A stretch of DNA of 64,000 bases from Cyprinodon diabolis. Taxonomy: Eukaryota > Chordata > Actinopteri > Cyprinodontiformes > Cyprinodontidae. Shown here one piece after another: positions 11,304 to 24,100 of the stretch; the first letter of the stretch is position 1, and every line of letters begins with the position of its first letter. A program made the translations under genes and the position numbers. The stretch covers positions 7,954,501-8,018,500 of the forward strand of contig CM060076.1 in assembly GCA_030533445.1 (NCBI GenBank), read 5' to 3'. The notes beneath the pieces are model-generated. The model made no database searches. It had not been told where the DNA came from and saw nothing but the letters and a program-made list of their open reading frames with translations.

Positions 11304-12908
11304 CAGGTGCTGGTCATAAAATTAGAATATCATGAAAAAGTAGATTGATTTCAGTAATTCCATTTAAAAAGTGAAACTTGTATATTATATTCATACATTA
11401 CATACAAACTCATATATTTCAGATGTTTATTTTGTTTAATTTTGATGATTACAAATGACAACAAATGAAAATCTCAAATTCATCATATCAGAAAATTAGA
11501 ATATTGTGAAAAGGTTCAAAATTGATGGCCCCTGGTGCCACACTCTAATCAGCTAATTAACTCAAACCACCTGCAAAAGCCTTTAAATGGTCTTTCAGTC
11601 TAGTTCTATAGGCTACACAATCATGGGGAAGACTGCTGACTTGACAGTTGTCCAAAAGACGACCATCGACACCTTGCACAAGGAGGGCAAGACACAAAAG
11701 GTCATCGCTAAAGAGGCTGGCTGTTCACAGAGCTCAGTGTCCAAGCACATTAATAGAGAGGCGAAGGGAAGGAAAAGATGTGGTCGAAAAAAGTGTACAA
11801 GCAAGAGAGATAACCGCACCCTGGAGAGGATTGTGAAACAAAACCCATTCAAAAATGTGGGGGAGATTCACAAAGAGTGGACTGCAGCTGAGTGCTTCAA
11901 GAACCACCACACACAGACGTATGAAAGACATGGGTTTCTGCTGTCGCATTCCTTGTGTCAAGCCACTCTTGAACCACAGACAGCGTCAGAAGCGTCTTGC
12001 CTGGGCTAAAGAGAAACAGGACTGGACTGCTGGTGAGTGGTCCAAAGTCATGTTCTCTGATGAAAGTAAATTTTGCATTTCCTTTGGAAATCAAGGTCCC
12101 AGAGTCTGGAGGAAAAGAAGAGAGGCATTTCATCCACGTTGCTTGAAGTCCAGTGTAAAGTTTCCACAGTCAGTGATGGTTTGGGGTGCCATGTCATCTG
12201 CTGGTGTTGGTCCATTGTGTTTTCTGAGGTCCAGGGTCAACGCAGCCACATACCAGGAAGTTTTAGAGCACTTCATGCTTCCTGCAGCTGACCAATTTTT
12301 TGGAGATGCAGATTTCATTTTCCAACAGGACTTGGCACCTGCACACAGTGCCAAAGCTACCAGTACCTGGTTGAAGGACCATGGTATCCCTGTTCTTAAT
12401 TGGCCAGCAAACTCTCCTGACCTTAACCCCATAGAAAATCTATGGGGTATTGTGAAGAAGAAGATGCAATACACCAGACCCAACAATTCAGAAGAGCTAA
12501 AAGCCACTATTAGAGCAACCTGGGCTATCATAACACCTGAGCAGTGCCACAGACTGATCGACTCCATGCCACGCCGCATTGCTGCAGTAATACAGGCCAA
12601 AGGAGGCCCAACTAAATACTGAGTGCTGTACATGCTCATACTTTTCATGTTCATACTTTTCAGTTGGCCAACATTTCTATAAATCCTTTGTTTTTATTGG
12701 TCTTCAGTAATATTCTAATTTTCTGATATGATGAATTTGAGATTTTCATTTGTTGCCATTTGTAATCATCAAAATTAAACAAAATAAACATCTGAAATAT
12801 GAGTTTGTATGTAATGTATGAATATAATATACAAGTTTCACTTTTTAAATGGAATTACTGAAATCAATCTACTTTTTCATGATATTCTAATTTTATGACC
12901 AGCACCTG
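11304..12908 (+). mobile_element. Tc1-type transposon, copy 1 (long TIRs, 1605 bp)
   Basis: The element is bounded by TA dinucleotides (11302-11303 and 12909-12910), the Tc1 target. Terminal inverted repeats of about 200 bp (11304-11505 and 12709-12908) begin CAGGTGCTGGTCATAAAATT. The interior encodes one transposase, broken here. It is nearly identical to the copy at 34236-35847: by eye I see about three substitutions, a 5-bp deletion and a 2-bp difference. Both insertions are therefore recent or were recently homogenised. Confidence 0.93.
11623..12622 (+). pseudogene. Tc1 transposase, frameshifted
   Basis: The frame starts at MGKTADLTVV (ATG 11623). It runs through the paired-type DNA-binding region and shifts near 11890, where one GAGTG of a tandem pair present in the intact copy is lost (5 bp). 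The catalytic half resumes in another frame with FSDESKF, FQQDLAPAHS and SPDLNPIENLWG, that is D, D and E with 34 residues between the second D and the E. The stop is at 12620-12622. The break predicts a truncated product without the catalytic domain. Confidence 0.9.
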
Positions 12909-12910
12909 TA

Positions 12911-14170
12911 TGTGCATTTAAACCTTTCCATGTCAGTAAACCAACACTAGTATGGTGATTTGTAGTGTTTATGATAGACTAAATATCTAGAGTACTATTT
13001 TAATTAGTTTTATATTTATCTGCTAATTTTATCCTTAGCTTTACTGTGAGCTCGCATTGTGAGTTATGGAATTGGAATGAAGTAAATAAATTAAATCTTA
13101 AACTGTTTCATGTCTTTAAGTCTGTTTAGAGGCTGGATATTAACATTTGTTTTTTGTTTCATGGAAGCTTTTAAGTCCTAGTAGTTTAATGTCTAAAGTC
13201 ACGGTATGTAAACAAGACTGCCACATGTCAGAGAGTGAGTTTCCAGACAAATGTTTCATATATCAAGATTTTTTTGGGATTTCCTGATCTTAAAATATAA
13301 AACTTTAAAGTCTAACAATATGTTTTTAATTGGATGGAATTGTAATGAAAATCTTTTGGAGAAAAAATATCCATAACAACCAACATTCTCTTGAGGATCC
13401 AAATGAATTTGAATTAACTTTCTAGCTATATGACTTTTTATCCTGAGCTGTACTTTCAAATCTAAAATGAGCTGTAAAAAAAACCTGAAGACAGATGACA
13501 GAGATATTAGATTTCATTTAGTTAAATAAGGAAGCTTAGATTTGGCCTCAATCTTTTCCCTTCTGGTAAAAGGCAACTGCACTGCAGAGTATTTATAGCA
13601 CTGCTGCTTTCATGCATATTCTATGCTGTGGGAAGGGACAGAACAACTAGACTCCTCTGTATTCTAACAACACAGGAAAATTTAAAGTTGTTTTTTTAAG
13701 ACTAGAAAAATAACTGCGTTGTTCTACCTCTAACAATACGAAAACTGATCTAATAATAAATCTATTTGCCCTCCAGGTAAATAGGATGAACAAATGGAAA
13801 GGGGTTTTGCCTTGATGGAGTTGTTTTTAGATCACATTGCATTGGTAAATTGTCTTGCCTGCTCAACTCACGAAAGGGGCTCCATTGGGTGTCCCCTTAA
13901 CTGCCATTTACTTGACTTAAATGGATGTCACTGCAGGAAGTGAAAGCCTGCAGAGAAGACACATCTAAAACATTGAGAACGTTGAGGATCCCTGATTGGC
14001 AGGGATAGGAAACACTAATTTATCTAATCTCATAGATTTCAGTCCAGGATTGAGTTCAGACATTTAAATGCAGTTGTTTTGAAAGTAGCTAAAAGCTTGC
14101 TTCTGAGGATTGTGGTTTTTATCCCTAATTTTGGGTATTTCATGAAAAACAGCATCCAGACCAATGACCT
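12911..14170. other. Intergenic sequence
   Basis: AT-rich, with a possible poly(A) signal AATAAA at 13085-13090 that could end a long c1orf198 3' UTR. Nothing else was recognised. Confidence 0.45.
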
Positions 14171-14174
14171 TTTT

Positions 14175-14430
14175 TAAAAGTGGAGTAGTGTGTAGCACTG
14201 CTGCCTTGCAGCAAGAAGGTTCCGGGTTCCATTACTGGCCCGGGGTCTCTCTTGTTAGCATGTTTCCCTGTGCATTAGTGGGTTTTCTCCGGGTACTATG
14301 GCTTCCTCCCACAGTCCACAAACATGAATGTTAGTTTAATTGGCTTCTCTAGATTCTCCTCAGGTTTGAGTGTGTGTGTGTAATTTAATGGTTGTTTGTC
14401 CTGTTTGTCTTTGTTACCCTGCGATATTAA
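14175..14430 (+). repeat. SINE-like dispersed repeat
   Basis: It carries TAGCACTGCTGCCTTGCAGC, AGAAGGTTCCGGGTTCCATT, a CTCCGGGTACTATGGCTTCC block and CCCACAGTCCACAAACATG. This order is familiar from a high-copy teleost repeat. GGTTCCGGGTTCC resembles a tRNA B box, so a tRNA-derived SINE is likely. Family name not assigned. Confidence 0.6.
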
Positions 14431-15240
14431 GGTTATGATTTAAATCAAGAAAGGATACAAAATAAAGATTAAAGTTTGCGTTTTTGGACACTACTCTCTT
14501 CAAAAGGCACCAGTTCACAACATATTTCATCTAAATATTCACCATGACGGTCCATACTATTGAGGTCACTAACTATAATCGAACTTTGTTACATTCAGTT
14601 ATCCTGAGTAAGCATAGGGCGACAGGTGAAAGGAAACACTTCCTTTAAACAGCAAGAAATCTTTAAGAAGAACAAAGTTTAGTTTGATTGGTGATGGGAG
14701 TTATGAGGACAGGGAAGAAGTAAACTAAAGGTTAAGGAGCATGCTTAAGTTCAGTTTTACTTGAACATGCTTATATATTAGAAACAACTCCATTATGTAA
14801 GAAATCTTATGTTTTAAAGATAAGAATTAGAGGCAGTTCCTCTTAGCCTGACAGCAAAAGGTGGCCTGCCCCCTCTCAGTTGAGGTTTAGTTTCTAACTC
14901 CTACTTGGAGCTTTATCTCAACTCTGTTAGGGTGCAGAAAAGACTGAGCCAAAAAGCAAAGCATCATCTAATTCCTCAACTATATAAATCATAGTTCTGG
15001 ATATAGGGAGCCAAAATGAATTTCCTCCCTAGGTTAGCCAGACTTAACCTTAGAGAAATAAGGAGTTGCTTCTTCATCCAGGGGGAGCTTAAAGCAAATC
15101 ACCAAAAAAGGCTGAGTGTGGTCAAAATGATTTACAGTATAAGTAATCCACCCAAATATCATAAATCAGAGTCTGACCTCAAATATCTAACAACTGTATA
15201 TAATTGCTATACTGTATGTTTGTGTTGCATCCTCTCTTAG

Positions 15241-15333
15241 TGAGCTGAGGCACCTCTGCCCAGGTCAGCTTCCTCCCCTGCAGAACCACCCAGCTCTTCG
15301 GTGGTCTGAATGGCTGCTTTGTGCTCAGAAAGT
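15241..15333 (-). other. Exon-like minus-strand segment ending in TAA
   Basis: Read on the minus strand, this GC-richer patch encodes EHKAAIQTTEELGG, then SAGEEADLGRGASAH and TAA. The composition is acidic and protein-like. A weak acceptor (TTCTGAG) lies just before it. No homologue is recognised. It could be an exon of an unknown gene or a chance frame. Confidence 0.2.
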
Positions 15334-15897
15334 ATTTTGGCATATCCTTAATATTTTTGCTGAATGGAAATGTTAGCTGGCCATTTCAGAGGCATTGGCT
15401 CAGTTTAAATGTTTGCACCTTACAGGACATTGCGGAGTGCACGGAACAATATACTGAAAGAGAACCAGAAGTGATTCTCCTAAAGAAAAAAATGGAAACT
15501 GTTACTTGGCTCATAAAAAGTATTTGAGGTTCAGTTTCATGTGTCCTGAACCGACCCTTTCCATAACTCATAATTAGACGAACCATCAAGAATCCCAGAA
15601 TACTGAGAGAATATCCCACAACAAAAAAATATTCCAAATAAGAGCATATGTTTTTAAATATACGAACCACATTTTTTTTTTTTCCCTAAACTAACACTGT
15701 AAAAAAAAATAGTGGTCAATATTCAAATTGCATAAATGTTTGGTTTGTGCACTTCGGCTAATTAGAATTTAAATAGACGCATTTAATTTTTAGTCCAGGC
15801 TGAAGTCTGGAAACGCTCCTGGTATTTCTGATGTTACTGGAACAGCTGTGTAGGAGCAGACATCCTGCAGACTCCAACACATCTGACCCTCAGAGCC

Positions 15898-16009
15898 TCA
15901 GCCGCTGCTGGCACCACTCCCAGTCTCCACATCCTCCGGCTCTGCCTCAGTTGCTTCTTTGGAAACTCTGCTGGATTCTTCAGGCGCTTTAACTGGCATA
16001 CCTCCTGCT
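15898..16009 (-). other. Exon-like minus-strand segment ending in TGA
   Basis: On the minus strand, a T/G-rich tract ending TTGTAG precedes about 33 codons that include MPVKAPEESSRVSKEATEAE and DVETGSGASSG and then TGA. The patch is clearly richer in GC than its surroundings and looks like a terminal coding exon with a disordered acidic tail. No upstream exon was found. Function unknown. Confidence 0.25.
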
Positions 16010-16599
16010 ACAACCTCAAACACATGTGCACACACAAGCAGACGCACAGCCTCTTACATAACACTGCTCTGTTTGACTTCTGTTGTTTCCTGAAATTACT
16101 TAACGCCCGTTTTTCTGTTCATTTCATTAAGAAGGAATATCACACTTGTCTGGTATGTCACATAATTAAATAGAGTTTGTGAGAGAAAATGTGTTTTCAT
16201 CAGTTTTGGTCAAATTGGTTAGTAAAGATTGAAGCCTGAAAGGACACGGGCGGCAGAAATGTAATATTTCAAGGTTAACGTTTGGTTTACAAAATTCTTT
16301 CCACTGATTAAAACAAATGATTTGCATCATCTGGAACCTAAAAGGCCTAAAAAAAATAAAAATCCTGAATGTTGTAACTGTAACTAAAAAACGTCACAAA
16401 ATTCAAGTCCATATTTTTCTTTGCCACTTAAAAATAACAGCAAGACTCAGACCAGCATAAAGAACAACCTGCTTTTGATTTGGAGTATTTATAGCTGACA
16501 ACACCAATAGTTCCATCAGCACACAAATAGGACACAGATAATGACCAAAGTAAAGAACCAGGGGTACTTTCAATTGGAAACAAAGACAAGAAGTTGATA

Positions 16600-17090
16600 A
16601 CAGCAACTGATGACTCTGTCCATTAAAAAAATGGATTTGTCATAAACATCTAGACCTAGAAGTGCTTTCTCTGAATAAGAAAAAAACCAACAAATACATA
16701 AAGCCAATGTTAACTATTCCCCTGTCAATTTAGAAAACTAACATCTATCCACATAGGAAAAGAACTGAGAGTACTTTCTATAGAAACCTGGAAACAGTAA
16801 GTATACGTGAGAGGCAGCAATGGTTCAGTCAGTAATTTGGTTTAGAGAAAAGAGCTCAATTCAGAGTCATTGGCTCCATCCATTAAAAAAAGACAAGGAG
16901 TACAGATTTAGTTTAATTATGGTAAAAGATCCACCCTCAGGTAGTGGCAGCAATGGTTCAGTCATTGACTCTACACAAAAGAGCAACAGCTACTTTCTAT
17001 AAGAAAGGAAAACGTAGAGTACACGTTTTAGGTAAGGAATACCCTCATAGGAAAGAGGCATCACTATGGTTTCACTTTCATCCAGTGAAA
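16600..17090. repeat. Diverged minisatellite, unit about 131-134 bp
   Basis: GGCAGCAATGGTTCAGTCA recurs at a spacing of about 134 bp (near 16813 and 16947). CTC-TCCATTAAAAAAA recurs at about twice that spacing (near 16610 and 16872), and TACTTTCTATA-AGAAA also recurs. The units are imperfect. Confidence 0.55.
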
Positions 17091-18168
17091 TTAATATAAT
17101 AACATGCTTACAGAAGGTCCCACATCATCATACTGCCACTACTGAGCGGCCACGCAGCTGCTTTGGTCAGCCAAACATCCTGGACAACCTCTTAACTAAA
17201 TATGCTAAATAACACTGATCTCTTTGTCACTTTATAACCATCACTGCTAACAGCAAACTTAATGACTGTTTATTTCCCCACTGTTCTCTCAAGAAGTCTG
17301 GTGTGTTTTCATGCATAAATTCAGATGCATGTTTTTTTTTTGTTTTTTTTTTTTACATATAAATCCCTCAGTTGGACTTTTGTTTTTGTTTAATAGTATT
17401 TTCTACAGTAATGTGAATTTGCTCCAATTGTGCTGTCTAATTTCAAATGTTTCTCCATGCTTTAATTTTTTCCACCTTAATTTCCTCACTAAGCTGAAGG
17501 TTATTTCTGTCCTTGTACGGCTGTTTAGATCTCAAAGAAATCCTTACTTCCTCTGGAAACATTCAGGGCTTCTGTGTTAGTCGCACATAAAACTAGTGAT
17601 TAAAAAAAAATATATAGTAGATCATTGTGTTGGATCAGTCGTTTATATTTGTGGCACACAGCTTTAAGCTTTTGTTTAATAAGTTTCAAGTTTATTCCAC
17701 TTTCTTCCATTCATTAGGGTAGAACGTCAAAGAAAAAGGTTGTTTTTTAAATTTTTCCCCCAACAGTAAAGATGTTGTACCAGGGATGCATATGGTTTCC
17801 ACAAGACTGAGATCCATGGAAAACCGCACCGCTCTCACGAAGCGTGGAAATGGAAGATGGAAGCAAAAACAAAGAGGTTTCCTGTTGTTTAGAGGAAATC
17901 AAACCTGTCCGGAGAAAACGAAGAGGAAGCATTGCTGATAGGCAACAGGGAAGTTTTGTTTTTGGATCCCTGCCTTTACTCCTTTTTTTCCCCCTCCGAG
18001 AGGGGTGTGTATGTGTGTGTGTCTGTGTGCACCCTCCCATTCACATATCTAATGGGAAAGAGGTTCCAGCTGCTGTTCCATGAGGCAAAGGGAAGGGAGA
18101 GAGTGGTGCAGCTCAGAGGTACATAGAGAGCTATAGCTGCTGGAGGAAGAGCAACTGGAAGGAGTAAA

Positions 18169-21100
18169 ATGGGACCAGCTGCCACCTTCTACACATTCCT
18201 GTGTTTATGCTTTCTGGCTGTGTGTGTTCCTATAGGGATGGTCGATGCTGCGCCAACACAGGTCAGAACTTTCTGTACTGTTGGTATTACCCTGGTATGC
18301 TTTTTTTTCTTTCTGTAATCTTAATTTATGTCTGTTTTGGGGTAATTCTTTCACATTGGGTTAATAAAGCATTCATCCAGAGGACAAGACACTGGAAATG
18401 TTTTGTACCTTAGCAGCAGTAGGAGAAATGAGAAAGAGGACGTCACGTCTGTTAATGATTCCTAAATAATTATAGATGACCATGTTTAAAGAAGCAGACA
18501 CTGGTAGCAGAGCGTATTTGAGACTTCAAAAAAAGCCGCCCCCTTCTTATCAGCCAATAAGAGACTCAGAAATATGATAGGTTATGATAGTAATGTGTCT
18601 TTACTTGTAAATTCTCTCGTAACTAAGAGCTTTTCCAGTCTCTCCTGATTTTTTTATCTAGACGTTGGATTGTTTTCCTCTCATTTTAAACCTGACTGTT
18701 TAAAGACAACCAGTCTTCCCATTTGTTAAACCACTTAACTCTGGAGAATGAAGTCATGAAAAGGTTGGTGAACCAAAGAATTGAACCAACATGTCTTCAA
18801 AAAGCCAGATGGCTTTGGGTAGATTGGATTTTCTATGTAGCAGCCATCTACTAACCATTGCCTACAGGTCAAATAAGTTGAAATGTTCAGTCTAACAATT
18901 TCTGTTACTGGGAAAACATTTAATCCTTTATTATTTACTTTTGATGTGATTTTTTTAAAGATAGATAAGTGAAATATATGTGATTACAATCCTTTAACAA
19001 CTTAGAATAAGATAAGACCCCTTGTTTTTATCAACTGGAGTCAAATAAAGAAGCCAAAATTAGTCAAATATGAGAAAGGTGATAAATGTTGCAATGAGGA
19101 TATAACCAGTAAAAATAAGCAAATAATTAAAAACAAGAATAATTTATAAAATAAATAAACTTTCTGCTTTGCTTTCCAAAGAAACAAACACAAGATGTGT
19201 AGTCTGTCCAATTACTGTATGTGAAATTATAAAATATTCAATATTTCCATCTTAACAGCAAGGTTTTGTTTGGAAAAAAATGCTTTTTGTCCATATCTGC
19301 TGTTTTGGCAATTAAACAGCTTTTTTGTAGTTTCAGGTGATGCAACTTTTATAGATGTTACTGAAATTAGACACTCACCACTATTATAAGCATTAAATGA
19401 ATTATTTATAAATGTTGTAACCCTAGCCAATACCCAAACCAGATGTTCTTTCTGTTGTTCTTTGTTTACATTTTTAGAAATACATGACAAACGAGATTAT
19501 GACAATCAGTGAAAGAAATGTAATAAAAAGTAATAAAACAGCAACCTGAAAGTCAAAGCCTGAACCCTCTTTGACTAATTTCACAAACAACTGATTATTT
19601 AGAATTAGAGACAGATCTTTGTCATTGCATCTAAAATTAGATTTTAAATCCTGAAATACTAGAAAAAAATTAATTTTTCAAACAGTTAATTGCTAACTAA
19701 TCTGGTGTGATGACAGCAGGAGCATCTTGGAGATCCTACTGTTTGTTAATCTGTGTGCGTTTTGTCAGGCGTCTCCGCTGGAGATGAAGAGGGCCAGAGG
19801 TGATGTTCCTGATATTCTTCCAGAACTAGAACCAGAGCCAACCAGCCAACCAGAGCCAACTAGTCAGGTGTCAGACTTTGAAAAATCCTTCAACTATGTC
19901 TGTAAGTAATTTCCTGCTTCCTTACGATAACCTTTGGGTCAAATACTTTATTTAGAAAGGCGTATATAGTCCAAGTAAAATAAATATAGCACACCCTCTT
20001 TATCCATGTATAACACAGTGGATTGCAATAAGTAATCCCACCCTTAGAACCTATTTTTCTTCTTTTTTTTTCCCCAAACAAAAACAAACTTATGCAATGG
20101 ATGAAATTAAAGACCAGACAGAAGGAAAGTAGATCAATATTGCTTTAATAGAAAACTTAGACATGTGGCTTGCTTTTATATTAAATTCCCACACCTTGTA
20201 GCTGCACTGAATCAGAATGTTTACCTCTTTAGAGGTAAAACAATTTTAAAACTATATATCATTTAATTCCTGTTATGCACAACAATGTGTTGGTCTATCA
20301 GAATAAGGCCCCCCTAAATACATTCATGTTGATGGCTGTAATACGACAAAATATCAAAAGCAGTGATAATACTTTGCAATGCACTAAAAACAATTAAATG
20401 ATGGGATTTGTGGCTTAGACTTTAGGTGAGATTTTAACAATCTGTTCTGCATTTAACCATAAATTTGATTGAGGTTGAGATTTCTTTTCACTATGACAAT
20501 TCCTATGAATACAATATGTACAATTTATCACTTAATCCTGTTCTTATAAGTAGATGGGCTGTCCTTAAACTGGGCATAATGAAGCAAATACTTTATTCTT
20601 ATATTTCCCATTTAAGGTAAAACTGTTTTAGTTTGGGTTATTTATTTATTCTTATGTTTCCACAGTATCCAGACTGGCTGGTATAGACCAGGTCATCCAC
20701 AAGCTGAACGTTGGTCACTACACCCTGGATGTTAAAGTCAGCCAGCTAATCGACCGGATCTCCAGGCTGGATGGTAATATTCTAAACATTGATAAGGTAA
20801 TTCCAGTAATGCTCCATAAGCTTTTATTGCGCTTTACTCTGATGGTCATCATCCTTTCAATTATAGCTAAAGTTGGAGATTTGGAGGACAGCATCCAGGA
20901 GGTCTACCAGCACAGCAAAGACAATCGTAAGGAGATTGGAAGACTGGAAGGTAAATTTAATCTTTTTCAAGCATCATTAAAGCTTAAATATGGGGATGGA
21001 TGATTATAGAGCATAATATTTATGAAGCTATTATGGGGTATGTATTAAAATAACAATAAATGTGATATGAATGACTATTTAGAGCTGAATTGCAGTGATT

Positions 21101-24100
21101 GCAAAATCTATAACTGTATGGCTGGGCATTGTTTACTGAAAAGGTGGTTAAAACTGAATTCCCAGCTATGCTTGGTATGACTTTCATTATAATCATGACA
21201 GAAATCTGTCAAAAGTCTAAATATTTTGTGAATCCCAGTTTATCAAAACCAAAATCTAATTGAACCTCCACATTTCAAGGTGCATATATGAGAGATATAG
21301 TGATAGTGATATGTTCCAGAGCAATCATGATGATAAGGTTTCCTCCATTTACAAAGATGTAGGATTAATAGACATAAATACATGAGGTGACATGCAGGAG
21401 TAATATGGTTTTTAACATGCAAATAATCTAGATGCTTAGATCACTGATGTTAACCTCTGCCAGCGTCAGGAAAATGTTGCATTAGGTAAATATCAAAGGG
21501 AATCTGCTGTCATGTCCTTAGAAAATTACAGCTTTGCTGTGCTTGGTTGCTATGTAAATAACATGCGTCATTACAGACATGAAAAGAGAAGCAGCTCTGA
21601 AGGGAGGATCAACATTAGTACAATAAAGCCCCACTCTGCAGCGTGTTCTGGCGTGATTCTGCTCAAGGGTTGTTATGATTCAGTCTGTCGTTGCTCGATC
21701 AAACCACAGAGAATTATCCTTAGGCCTCATCAGCTGTTTTATCTCAGGATACCGACTTTTGTTGTTCTTTTGTGGTAAATAAAACGATCAAGCCCAAATC
21801 TGCACACTAAGAATTTAGGGGTATTTAGTTTTAAATTGGGGGTATAAATGTTACCAGACACTTAGGTAGAAGATGTTTGTTATAAATTTACCCAGATGTG
21901 TTCATCTTTGATCAATCCTACATAAAAAAGCAGGGTTTTAGAAACTTTAAACAGTATTTTTCGGGTGATCAACTCCACAGAATAAAAGAAAAGGTCCTGA
22001 ACACAAACCTGATCATTTTAATCCTATTTTGAAGTTGTTTAAATAAAAGCAAATATCCTTTTTAGTCTTAACACATCAAATACTACTTATCAACACAACC
22101 AATTATTCAGTGCTCCTGTATGAGGACGTTAAGACTGTACTGCGTTTGGGGTTTGCCCTTGCGTTTATAAGCTGAATGATAACACTTACTGTAGTTGTAT
22201 GTTATGCTTCACAGGAGGTTGTATTTACATCATGAGTCACCCCATGTTACTTCCAGAGAACCAGACTATTTCTAAAGGAATGCTGACTCTGTTTATTTGA
22301 AAACTCTGCAGACTCTGAAGTAAACATATTAAGGAGAAAAGTCTCTAGAACCATTTGACCACTTTATATATATGAAGTCTCAACCATGAAGAAATAATGT
22401 ATTATTTGCATGGTATTTGGTATAAAGAGCTAATTGTGTGGGTATTTACCAGACTATCAAGTGCGCTGATTGGTAAATTTGGGGTCATGATCCCACTTGG
22501 AGTCCTACATCAACCTGTATTTGTCAAGGTTGGTGGATGTTACTGTGGACCCAAATGCAGAGTAGAAGAGGCAGGCAGGATTGCTTGCGAAACCTAATGA
22601 GGAAGGAAAAAGGACCCGAACCGAGCGACAAAAAACTAAATAACCAAAAAATTAGGAGACACTTATGAACCTAAAGAATGACAAGGATTCAGCCATGAAT
22701 AAATTAACAGGTGTATATATGGGAGAAAAAGACAAAGGGAGGAGTAATTAGCTAATAGGGAGCAGGTGTAGACAGAAGTAATTAGAAGGAAAAAAGAAGA
22801 AAGAAAGGGACACTGTGAGGCAACAGAGAATATTCAGGGAGAAAAAACAAGATATAATTGTAACTTGAAAAGAACTTAAATAAGGTTCCTTCCGTAAAAA
22901 TTCAAAAAATATCCACTGGACTTGGTTTTCAAGATTTGAAGACGTTTCGCCACCTCTCCAGGAAGCTTTCTCAATTCAAATGTCTGGATCCGCAGTGAAT
23001 TGAATTGAGAAAGCTTCCTTACGGAATGACTATGACCTGGATGACTGAGAACCTTCATCAGCAACTTAAATAAGGCTAAAAGGGAATAAAACTAATGACA
23101 ACAAAATAAGGAATGACCAAAGGGAAAAACTGGAGGATAAGAGGTGGGACTGGAAATTACTGAAGCCATGGAAAACCTCACCTAAAGATAAGAGAAAGAA
23201 TAATTAAATGAGTAAATAATACCAAAACTGTTTAAGAAAAGAGATGACCTAAAAAACTAAGAATACAAAAAGTGATCTAAATCTGGAAAACACAGAACAA
23301 AATAAACTTGAGAACCAAAAAAATAAAAACTTAAACAGAAGGTCCAAAATGTGAGATCATAACAGTATGGGGTCTTTAGAGCCACAACAGATATTAAACT
23401 AAACAAACACTTACCTTAAAAGCATAGCGGAGGATTTTTGCGAATTCTTGAAAAGACCTCTCCACTTAAAAAAAAAAAAATGCAAATACACAAACCTGTA
23501 CCCGCTCCCGAGAGGGAACGGCTATTAAAAACATGCGAGAGCATCCATTCCTCCTCGTGCGCGCTCTGTTTGCATCGCTCATACAAGCTTACTTTCAAAA
23601 AGAAGATTTGCAATTTTTCCACTCTGTCAGACTCACCACCGGTAAGTGAAAATGGGGACAAGCGTAGGACGGCCTTACGTAAACATACCACCAAAATGAT
23701 TGGCAATTAGGAGGACCACTTATTTAGATGATCCACCCGGAAAAAGAACATCCTCTACTATACCTTTAAGATAGAAAACCATCACCTAAAAATGAACAAA
23801 ATCAACTACTTTGGTTGTTGATGCTTTCTGTAATATTATTTCTGTCATCATTTGATTTTGTAGAAATGTTTATTCAATAGTTTGGTTAATTAATCAGCTG
23901 TGGTCAAAAAGGTAACAAGTTTTTGAACGTCTGATCAATAATGTGAAATCTTGTCCTCTTTATCCAACCTTTTTTAAGTTTTAAACTCCATCAGAGCAGA
24001 TACAGAGCTACATTTCCCTTAAAGCTTGTTCTCAGGTTATTTTCTACTTCATAGGCTGCCAGAAAGGACGAAAATTGGGCTACAAATGTTACCTAGTGTA

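Larger units (their letters stand above)
14431..17840. other. Intergenic sequence between c1orf198 and clec11a
   Basis: Mostly featureless AT-rich DNA. It contains two GC-richer exon-like minus-strand segments and a diverged minisatellite, listed separately. Confidence 0.45.
20951..24054 (+). other. clec11a intron 4, repeat-rich
   Basis: Donor AAG/gtaaat and acceptor cttcatag/GCTGC bound the intron separating the neck from the lectin domain. From about 22530 to 23720 it consists of dispersed-repeat material, including a 20-bp perfect hairpin. The rest shows nothing recognisable. Confidence 0.6.

Noticed and set aside
12130..12654. 174-codon frame antisense to the Tc1 transposase (also at 34492-35016)
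   Set aside because: It mirrors the transposase in both copies and has no independent start context or similarity.
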